Positions 34,573-40,329 of a stretch of DNA of 40,329 nucleotides are shown piece after piece. The stretch covers positions 1 to 40,329 of the forward strand of contig CAJQLK010000016.1 in assembly GCA_905479165.1 (NCBI GenBank). The letters are read 5' to 3'. The DNA comes from an uncultured Flavobacteriales bacterium. Lineage in GTDB: Bacteria > Bacteroidota > Bacteroidia > Flavobacteriales > BACL11. A program made the translations under genes and the position numbers. Position 1 is the stretch's first letter; the number at the start of each line of letters is the position of its first letter. A model generated the notes under the pieces. It saw only the letters and a program-made list of their open reading frames with translations. It did not search any database and was not told the DNA's origin.

Positions 34573-36162
34573 ATGAAATCAGCATTTAGGTTTATTACAC
34601 CAAGTAATGGGAGTATAAAAGATGATATGTTATCAGGTTTGACAGTAGCCTTAGCCTTAGTTCCTGAGGCAGTAGCTTTTGCTTTTGTAGCAGGAGTATC
34701 ACCTATTATTGGCTTGTATGGTGCATTTATGATGGGATTAGTTACGGCTATTTTTGGTGGTAGACCAGGTATGATTTCAGGAGCAACAGGAGCTTTAGCA
34801 GTTGTGATGGTACATTTAATAAGAGAAGGAAATGCAATGGGACCTGATGGAGCAATGATGGGACTCCAATTTTTATTTGCAACTTTAATCTTAACTGGAA
34901 TTTTTCAAGCTTTTGCAGGAATAATGAAGATGGGTAAGTTTGTAAGAATGATTCCGCATTCAGTAATGATGGGCTTTGTAAATGGTTTGGCTATTGTAAT
35001 CTTTACTTCTCAACTTGGAATGTTTCAAACAGGAGGGGAGTGGCTTGAAACTGGAGCTATGTTAACCATGTTAGGTTTAGTAGCTTTAACTATGGGAATT
35101 ATGTTCCTATTGCCAAAAATCACTAAAAAAATTCCTGATGCTTTGGCTGCAATTATTGTAGTTTCGCTTCTAGTTATCTTTGGAGATATTGATACGCAAA
35201 CAGTAAAATCGTTTATTGTAGCAGGAGGAGGAGAAGGAATAAAAGCTGGATTACCAACCTTTAATATTCCTATGATAGCATTGAATTTAGAGACTTTAAG
35301 TTTTATTACTCCTTATGCCTTAATCTTGGCTGCAATTGGTTTGATTGAATCCTTAATGACTTTAAATTTAATTGATGAATTAACAGAGACTCATGGAAAT
35401 GGAAACCAAGAATGTATTGCTCAAGGTGGGGCTAATATTTTGAATGGATTCTTTGGAGGTATGGGAGGTTGTGCTATGATTGGTCAGTCGATTATTAATA
35501 TCAAATCAGGTGGTAGAGGTAGGCTTTCAGGAATTACGGCTGCATTAGCTTTATTGGCCTTTATTTTATTTGCTTCTACTTATATTGAGATGATTCCTAT
35601 TGCTGCATTAGTTGGAGTTATGTTTATGGTTGTTATTGGAACTTTCGCTTGGAGTACTTTCAAGATTATGAATAAGGTTCCTTTATCAGATATTTTTGTA
35701 ATTATTTTGGTTACAGCACTAACAGTTATTTTTGATTTAGCTTTTGCTGTTATATCTGGTGTTATTGTTTCTGCATTGGTTTTTGCTTGGGAAAATTCAT
35801 TAATGATTAGAGCAAGAAAACATACTGATAAGCATGGAATAAAACATTATGAAATGTTTGGACCTTTGTTCTTTGGTTCTATAGAATTATTTAATTCAAA
35901 GTTTGATGTAAAGAATGACCCAAAAGAGGTTATAGTTGATTTTGCTGAAAGTAGAGTAGTAGATCAATCAGCTATTGAGGCTTTAAATAAATTGGCTGAG
36001 CGTTACCAAAAAAACGGGAAGACTATTCATTTACGACACCTTTCAGCTGACTGTGTAAAGTTGATTAAGCGTGCAGAAAAAATCTGTGATGTGAATGTGT
36101 TAGAAGATCCTGATTATTTTGTTGCTATTGATGATTACAATAAAGCATTAGAAAGAGTTTAA
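34573..36162 (+). CDS. SulP family inorganic anion transporter with STAS domain
   Basis: The 529-residue inner-membrane protein has the SulP/SLC26 architecture. The N-terminal signature DMLSGLTVALALVPEAVAFAFVAGVSPIIGLYGAF is followed by GATGALAVV in the anion-site helix region and about 14 helices with GGMGGCAMIGQSIINIKSGGRGRLSGI. A cytoplasmic STAS domain closes the protein (~415-529, EVIVDFAESRVVDQSAIEALNKL). Family members move sulfate, bicarbonate or other anions, often with sodium or protons. No carbonic anhydrase or sulfate-assimilation gene is adjacent, so the substrate is open. It is a single gene with a terminator immediately after it. Confidence 0.92.
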   Translation: MKSAFRFITPSNGSIKDDMLSGLTVALALVPEAVAFAFVAGVSPIIGLYGAFMMGLVTAIFGGRPGMISGATGALAVVMVHLIREGNAMGPDGAMMGLQFLFATLILTGIFQAFAGIMKMGKFVRMIPHSVMMGFVNGLAIVIFTSQLGMFQTGGEWLETGAMLTMLGLVALTMGIMFLLPKITKKIPDALAAIIVVSLLVIFGDIDTQTVKSFIVAGGGEGIKAGLPTFNIPMIALNLETLSFITPYALILAAIGLIESLMTLNLIDELTETHGNGNQECIAQGGANILNGFFGGMGGCAMIGQSIINIKSGGRGRLSGITAALALLAFILFASTYIEMIPIAALVGVMFMVVIGTFAWSTFKIMNKVPLSDIFVIILVTALTVIFDLAFAVISGVIVSALVFAWENSLMIRARKHTDKHGIKHYEMFGPLFFGSIELFNSKFDVKNDPKEVIVDFAESRVVDQSAIEALNKLAERYQKNGKTIHLRHLSADCVKLIKRAEKICDVNVLEDPDYFVAIDDYNKALERV

Positions 36163-36167
36163 ATTAT

Positions 36168-36197
36168 AAAAAGCCTTATCAATTGATAAGGCTTTTT
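36168..36197. terminator. Bidirectional terminator between the SulP gene and aconitase
   Basis: A perfect 13-bp stem (AAAAAGCCTTATC / GATAAGGCTTTTT) with loop AATT has an A tract on one side and a T tract on the other. It serves both convergent genes. Confidence 0.92.
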
Positions 36198-36218
36198 ATT
36201 TGTATTAAAAGGTATTGT

Positions 36219-38486
36219 TTAAGCGTTTTGCTTTCTTATTAAGTTAAGTGCAGAACCAGCTTTAAACCAATCAATTTGAGCTTCATTGTAAGTATGGTTC
36301 AGCATAATTGTGTTAGTTGTTCCGTCAGCATGAACTGTTTCCAAAGTCAATTGTTTTCCTTCAGTAAATGCTGCTAAATCAGTAAAGTTAAAAGTATCAT
36401 CTACTTTTATTAAATCATAGTCAGATTCATTAGCAAATGTAAGTCCTAACATTCCTTGTTTCTTAAGGTTCGTTTCGTGTATTCTTGCAAATGATTTTAC
36501 AATTACGGCTATTACACCAAGGTGCCTTGGTTCCATTGCTGCATGTTCTCTTGATGATCCTTCACCATAATTATGATCTCCAACAACAATAGTAGTAACT
36601 CCTGCTGCTTTGTATCCTCTTGCTACATTTGGCACTTCATCAGTTGTTCCGTCTAACTGACTTACTACTTCATTGGTATTTCCTCCAAAAGCATTTACAG
36701 CACCTATCAAACAGTTATTAGAAATATTATCTAAATGCCCTCTATATCTTAACCATGGTCCTGCCATTGAGATGTGGTCAGTAGTACATTTCCCTGCTGC
36801 TTTTATCAAGAGTTTCGCTCCAATAATATTTGCACCATCCCAAGGAGTAAAAGGAGTTAATAATTGCAATCTGTTCGAGTCAGGAGCAACAACTACTTTA
36901 ATACTACTTCCATCTTCAGCTGGAGCTTGATATCCATTATCTTCCACTGCAAATCCTTGAGAAGGTAATTCCGTTCCATGAGGTTCAGATAATCTTACCT
37001 TTTCACCATTTTGATTAGTTAGTGTGTCAGTTATTGGATTGAAATCCAATCTTCCTGAAATTGCAATTGCGGCTACCATTTCTGGTGAACCAACAAATGC
37101 ATGTGTATTTGGGTTCCCATCCGCTCGCTTAGCAAAGTTTCTGTTAAAGGAATGAACAATTGTATTTTTCTCTTGTTTATTAGCTCCTTCTCTATCCCAT
37201 TGCCCGATACATGGTCCGCAAGCATTAGTAAATATTTTAGTCGTTTCAAATTTCATAAACGAATCCATCAATCCATCTCTTTCGGCTGTAAAACGTACTT
37301 GCTCCGAACCAGGATTAATTCCTAATGTTGCTTTGGGTTTAAGTCCCTTGCTTACTGCATCTTCAACAATTGAAGCAGCCCTAGTTAAATCCTCATAAGA
37401 TGAGTTGGTACACGAGCCGATCAACGCCCACTCTACATCTAGTGGCCAATCATTTTTTACTGCTTTTTCTTTCATGTCAGAAACTGGAGTGGCTAAATCT
37501 GGAGTGAATGGTCCGTTTAAGTGAGGAGTTAATTCTGATAAATTAATTTCAATAACTTGGTCAAAATAATGTTCAGGATTTTCGTAAACTTCTGTATCTC
37601 CTGTTAAGTGTTCTTTAATTTCGTTTGCAGCATCTGCCACATCATCTCTATCAGTTGCTCTTAAATATCTTTCAATACTATCATCATACCCAAAAGTTGA
37701 AGTAGTAGCTCCAATTTCAGCTCCCATATTACAAATTGTTCCTTTTCCTGTTGCTGATAGAGATTTTGCTCCTTCACCAAAATATTCAACAATTGCACCA
37801 GTACCTCCCTTTACAGTAAGTATTCCTGCAACTTTTAAAATTACATCCTTAGCTGATGCCCAACCGCTTAGTTTTCCAATTAGTTTAATTCCAATTAATT
37901 TAGGAAATTTTAGTTCCCAAGGCATTCCTGCCATTACATCAACGGCATCCGCTCCACCAACACCAATAGCTACCATTCCAAGTCCTCCAGCATTTACTGT
38001 GTGCGAATCGGTACCTATCATCATTCCTCCAGGGAAAGCATAGTTTTCTAATACTACTTGATGGATAATTCCTGCTCCTGGTTTCCAGAAACCAATTCCG
38101 TATTTATTACATACCGAACTTAAAAAATTGAATACTTCATTATTAGTATTTAGGCTTTCCTGTAAATCTTTATCTGCTCCTAATTTAGCCAATATTAAAT
38201 GATCGGCATGTGCTGTGGAAGGTACGGCAACTTTATCTTTTCCCGCTTGCATGAATTGAAGAAGTGCCATTTGTGCAGTTGCATCTTGCATAGCTACTCT
38301 ATCTGGGGCAAAGTCTACATAATCTTCTCCTCTTTTAAATGCTGTTTCAGCATTACCGTTCCAAAGATGAGTATAAAGTATTTTTTCAGAAAGAGTTAAA
38401 GGTTTATTAGTTGCTTTTCTTGCAGCTTCAACTGCTGAAGGGTACTTTTTGTACACCTTTTTAATCATATTAATGTCAAATGCCAT
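36219..38486 (-). CDS. acn: Aconitate hydratase
   Basis: The 755-residue enzyme is of the mitochondrial-aconitase type that Bacteroidota use. It isomerises citrate and isocitrate in the TCA cycle. The three cysteines that hold the [4Fe-4S] cluster are predicted at C359 ([14 protein letters not shown]), C423 and C426 ([10 protein letters not shown]). Other conserved segments are [19 protein letters not shown], the swivel-domain [15 protein letters not shown], and [20 protein letters not shown] with its catalytic Ser. The length is complete. A -7 box lies 29 bases upstream. It is a single gene with shared terminators on both sides. Confidence 0.96.
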   Translation of the reverse strand: MAFDINMIKKVYKKYPSAVEAARKATNKPLTLSEKILYTHLWNGNAETAFKRGEDYVDFAPDRVAMQDATAQMALLQFMQAGKDKVAVPSTAHADHLILAKLGADKDLQESLNTNNEVFNFLSSVCNKYGIGFWKPGAGIIHQVVLENYAFPGGMMIGTDSHTVNAGGLGMVAIGVGGADAVDVMAGMPWELKFPKLIGIKLIGKLSGWASAKDVILKVAGILTVKGGTGAIVEYFGEGAKSLSATGKGTICNMGAEIGATTSTFGYDDSIERYLRATDRDDVADAANEIKEHLTGDTEVYENPEHYFDQVIEINLSELTPHLNGPFTPDLATPVSDMKEKAVKNDWPLDVEWALIGSCTNSSYEDLTRAASIVEDAVSKGLKPKATLGINPGSEQVRFTAERDGLMDSFMKFETTKIFTNACGPCIGQWDREGANKQEKNTIVHSFNRNFAKRADGNPNTHAFVGSPEMVAAIAISGRLDFNPITDTLTNQNGEKVRLSEPHGTELPSQGFAVEDNGYQAPAEDGSSIKVVVAPDSNRLQLLTPFTPWDGANIIGAKLLIKAAGKCTTDHISMAGPWLRYRGHLDNISNNCLIGAVNAFGGNTNEVVSQLDGTTDEVPNVARGYKAAGVTTIVVGDHNYGEGSSREHAAMEPRHLGVIAVIVKSFARIHETNLKKQGMLGLTFANESDYDLIKVDDTFNFTDLAAFTEGKQLTLETVHADGTTNTIMLNHTYNEAQIDWFKAGSALNLIRKQNA

Positions 38487-38515
38487 AGGTAGATTTTTTT
38501 AAATAAATTGGATTG

Positions 38516-38523
38516 CAAATTTA
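38516..38523 (-). promoter_or_regulatory. -7 promoter box for aconitase
   Basis: TAAATTTG on the minus strand matches TAnnTTTG and ends 29 bases before the ATG at 38486. A -33 TTG at the normal distance is not evident. Confidence 0.5.
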
Positions 38524-38575
38524 ATAAATTGCAATAAATAGTTGGTGATATACAACACTAAATAAAGAGGTAATA

Positions 38576-38603
38576 AAAAAGCCGAGCAAATGCTCGGCTT
38601 TTT
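38576..38603 (-). terminator. Terminator of the rpsF-rpsR-rplI operon
   Basis: A GC-rich stem (GCCGAGCA / TGCTCGGC), extended by A5/T5 on the two sides and with a 2-base central AA, lies 24 bases after the rplI stop. It separates the ribosomal operon from the aconitase promoter. Confidence 0.92.
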
Positions 38604-38627
38604 CTATTAATTCTAGTAACTGTTTTA

Positions 38628-39071
38628 TTATTCAGCTATAACTTTAAAAGGCACACTTACACTTACGGTTCTGTGTAATCTTACTTCAGCATCATAAGTA
38701 CCTAAATCTTTTATCTTAGGTAGTTTCACAAATTTAGCATTTACATTATGTCCTAATCCTGCAACAATTTCAGTAAATTGTTCTGTTTTGATTGAGCCAA
38801 ATAATTTAGTTCCACCTTCAGCAACTTTCCCTTTAAGTACAATTTCTAGTTTTGGTAATGCTTCAGCAATTTTGTTTGCTTCAGCAATTTCAGTTTCTTC
38901 TTTTTTAGTTTGTTGCTTTAAGTTTTCAGTCAAAACTTTTACAGCAGTTTCAGTAGCTAAAATTCCGTATCCTTTTGGGATAAGGTAGTTTCTTCCGTAA
39001 CCATTCTTTACTGAGACGATTTCATTTTTGAAGCCTAATTTCTCAACATCTTGTTTTAATATAATATTCAT
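38628..39071 (-). CDS. rplI: 50S ribosomal protein L9
   Basis: The 147-residue protein begins with the N-terminal RNA-binding domain (MNIILKQDVEKLGFKNEIVSVKNGYGRNYLIPKGYG, matching the L9 signature). A long connecting helix follows (~45-75, NLKQQTKKEETEIAEANKIA), then the C-terminal domain with GGTKLFGSIKT. It binds 23S rRNA at the L1-stalk base. It is the third gene of the rpsF-rpsR-rplI operon and starts 18 bases after rpsR. Confidence 0.97.
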   Translation of the reverse strand: MNIILKQDVEKLGFKNEIVSVKNGYGRNYLIPKGYGILATETAVKVLTENLKQQTKKEETEIAEANKIAEALPKLEIVLKGKVAEGGTKLFGSIKTEQFTEIVAGLGHNVNAKFVKLPKIKDLGTYDAEVRLHRTVSVSVPFKVIAE

Positions 39072-39089
39072 GATTCTTATATTTTATGA

Positions 39090-39356
39090 TTATTTTAAAT
39101 TATCAGCTACGTATGGTAAAAGTGCAATTTGTCTTGCTCTTTTTACTGATACAGCTAATCTTCTTTGGAACTTTAAAGAGTTGCCAGTAATTCTTCTTGG
39201 TAAAATCTTTCCTTGTTCGTTTAAGAAACGTATTAAAAATTCAGGGTCTTTGTAGTCAATGTAATTGATTCCCATTTTCTTAAAACGGCAATATTTGTTT
39301 TGATTCTTTAACTCAACATCTACAGGGGATAAATATTTGATATCTGTTTTTGCCAT
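39090..39356 (-). CDS. rpsR: 30S ribosomal protein S18
   Basis: The 88-residue protein has the S18 core: [21 protein letters not shown], then [34 protein letters not shown]. It pairs with S6 on the platform of the small subunit. It starts 2 bases after rpsF, as in the usual bacterial operon. Confidence 0.97.
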   Translation of the reverse strand: MAKTDIKYLSPVDVELKNQNKYCRFKKMGINYIDYKDPEFLIRFLNEQGKILPRRITGNSLKFQRRLAVSVKRARQIALLPYVADNLK

Positions 39357-39358
39357 GA

Positions 39359-39706
39359 TTAGTTCGCTTTAATGTTAGTACTCATTTTCTTTTTCCTTCT
39401 TTCAGCATATTCTAAAGCGAATTTTTCTAATTTGACAGTTTGCCATCTAATTACGCGCTCATCTCTTTTGAATTCAACTTCTAAATCATTAATAATTTTT
39501 CCGTCTGCTTGAAATTCAATCAGGTAATAAAAACCTGTATTTTTCTTTTGGATTGTGTACTTTAATTTCTTCAACCCCCAGTTTTCCTCTTGAGTAATAG
39601 TTCCTTTGTTTGCCCTAATATGGTCAACAAATTTCTTTACTGTTTCCTTTATCTGATCATCAGATAAAACGGGATTCATTATGAAAACAGTTTCGTAAGT
39701 GTTCAT
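39359..39706 (-). CDS. rpsF: 30S ribosomal protein S6
   Basis: The 115-residue protein has the S6 ferredoxin-like fold: [20 protein letters not shown], then [23 protein letters not shown] and [25 protein letters not shown]. It is the first gene of the operon, with a leader of about 42 bases after a perfect -7 box. That leader could hold the S6:S18 autoregulatory element known in other bacteria, but I could not identify the structure with confidence. Confidence 0.97.
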   Translation of the reverse strand: MNTYETVFIMNPVLSDDQIKETVKKFVDHIRANKGTITQEENWGLKKLKYTIQKKNTGFYYLIEFQADGKIINDLEVEFKRDERVIRWQTVKLEKFALEYAERRKKKMSTNIKAN

Positions 39707-39752
39707 CTTATTCTTATTTTTGTTAATAAATTAATTAATTTTTTACGGGCGG

Positions 39753-39760
39753 CAAATGTA
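39753..39760 (-). promoter_or_regulatory. -7 promoter box of the ribosomal operon
   Basis: TACATTTG on the minus strand is a perfect TAnnTTTG match, 46 bases before the rpsF start. It faces the dnaX promoter across about 80 bases. Confidence 0.6.
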
Positions 39761-39813
39761 GTAAAAACATTCAAATTCACATAATTACTAACACATTTTA
39801 ATTTAATGATTAA

Positions 39814-39847
39814 TTTGTTCGATATTTTACAATAAATATTAGTTTTG
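39814..39847 (+). promoter_or_regulatory. dnaX promoter with both -33 and -7 elements
   Basis: TTTG (39814-39817) lies 22 bases before TAGTTTTG (39840-39847), the same spacing as in the glucan-operon promoter at 435-467. The ATG of dnaX follows 26 bases after the box. Confidence 0.65.
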
Positions 39848-39873
39848 TCTTTCGTATTTTTAATTGAATTTTA

Positions 39874-40329
39874 ATGAGTGATTTTATTGTTTCTGCTAGA
39901 AAGTATAGGCCTACAACTTTTGATACTGTTGTTGGGCAATCTTCAATTACTTCTACTTTAAAAAACGCAATTAAATCAAATAAATTAGCTCAGTCATTTT
40001 TATTTTGTGGACCTAGGGGGGTTGGTAAAACTTCTTGTGCTCGTATTTTAGCAAAAACTATAAATTGCGAAAATATTACTGATAATGTGGATGCTTGTAA
40101 TGAGTGTGTTTCTTGTAAATCTTTTAATGAAAATGCGTCATTCAATGTTCACGAGTTAGATGCTGCTTCTAACAATTCAGTTGATGACATTCGAACGTTA
40201 GTTGATCAGGTAAGGTTTGCTCCTCAAGTTGGAGAATACAACATCTATATTATTGATGAGGTTCATATGCTATCAGCTCAAGCTTTTAATGCTTTTTTAA
40301 AGACTTTAGAAGAGCCTCCAAAGCATGCT
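39874..40329 (+). CDS. dnaX: DNA polymerase III gamma/tau subunit, N-terminal part (3' end outside window)
   Basis: The first 152 codons are present. The protein begins SARKYRPTTFDTVVGQ, followed by Walker A GPRGVGKTS (residues 46-54). The four zinc-ligand cysteines characteristic of DnaX are C65, C75, C78 and C81, and Walker B is YIIDEVHML (~125-133). The window ends in the conserved LKTLEEPP region. DnaX is the ATPase core of the clamp loader, the partner of the delta subunit encoded by holA in this same window. It is divergent from the ribosomal rpsF operon. Whether a tau/gamma frameshift site exists cannot be judged, because that part is missing. Confidence 0.96.
   Translation, partial: MSDFIVSARKYRPTTFDTVVGQSSITSTLKNAIKSNKLAQSFLFCGPRGVGKTSCARILAKTINCENITDNVDACNECVSCKSFNENASFNVHELDAASNNSVDDIRTLVDQVRFAPQVGEYNIYIIDEVHMLSAQAFNAFLKTLEEPPKHA

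Overview
This is an AT-rich stretch of a Bacteroidota chromosome, most likely a marine flavobacterium-like lineage. That placement rests on several secreted proteins with C-terminal type IX secretion (T9SS) sorting domains, Bacteroidota-type promoters (TAnnTTTG), start codons without Shine-Dalgarno sequences, and lineage-typical families (DUF5606, DUF5777 barrel, NUDIX-type sugar regulator). No rRNA, tRNA, CRISPR array, insertion sequence or prophage was seen.

Bases 1-431 hold the 3' end of a T9SS-secreted protein. Bases 435-16736 form one long plus-strand transcription unit, bounded by a promoter with a possible operator (435-467) and a strong terminator (16704-16736). It reads as a beta-glucan (laminarin-like) utilisation locus: a Cys-rich multi-domain T9SS protein, a GH16 endoglucanase, a sodium/solute symporter, a GH3 beta-glucosidase lipoprotein, two unfamiliar outer-membrane barrels, two surface lipoproteins and one T9SS protein with carbohydrate-binding-like folds, a clan GH-A glycosidase, and a terminal NUDIX-like regulator. 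The unit has no SusC/SusD pair. The simplest model is surface binding and cutting by the secreted and lipid-anchored proteins, outer-membrane passage through the barrels, final hydrolysis by GH3 and uptake by the SSS symporter, under feedback from the regulator. The substrate and the barrel roles are inferred.

Bases 16782-33911 are mostly housekeeping: M3 peptidase and DUF5606 (minus); an MFS transporter, a heme lipoprotein/YceI/DUF5777-barrel trio, L-2-hydroxyglutarate oxidase and a hypothetical gene (plus); purB (minus); DUF456 and mqnA (plus); a pyrG-yidC operon, a TonB-dependent receptor and holA (minus); and a stand-alone HsdR-N nuclease-like gene (plus).

Bases 33880-34472 contain two adjacent minus-strand small membrane-protein genes. 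Each is interrupted by exactly one in-frame stop while the rest of its reading frame stays intact. After them come a SulP anion transporter (plus), aconitase (minus), the rpsF-rpsR-rplI ribosomal operon (minus) and the start of dnaX (plus, cut by the window end).

A recurring feature is a -7 box placed exactly 4 bases before the start codon (20262, 21953, 25203 and the broken gene at 34059), which suggests leaderless transcripts.
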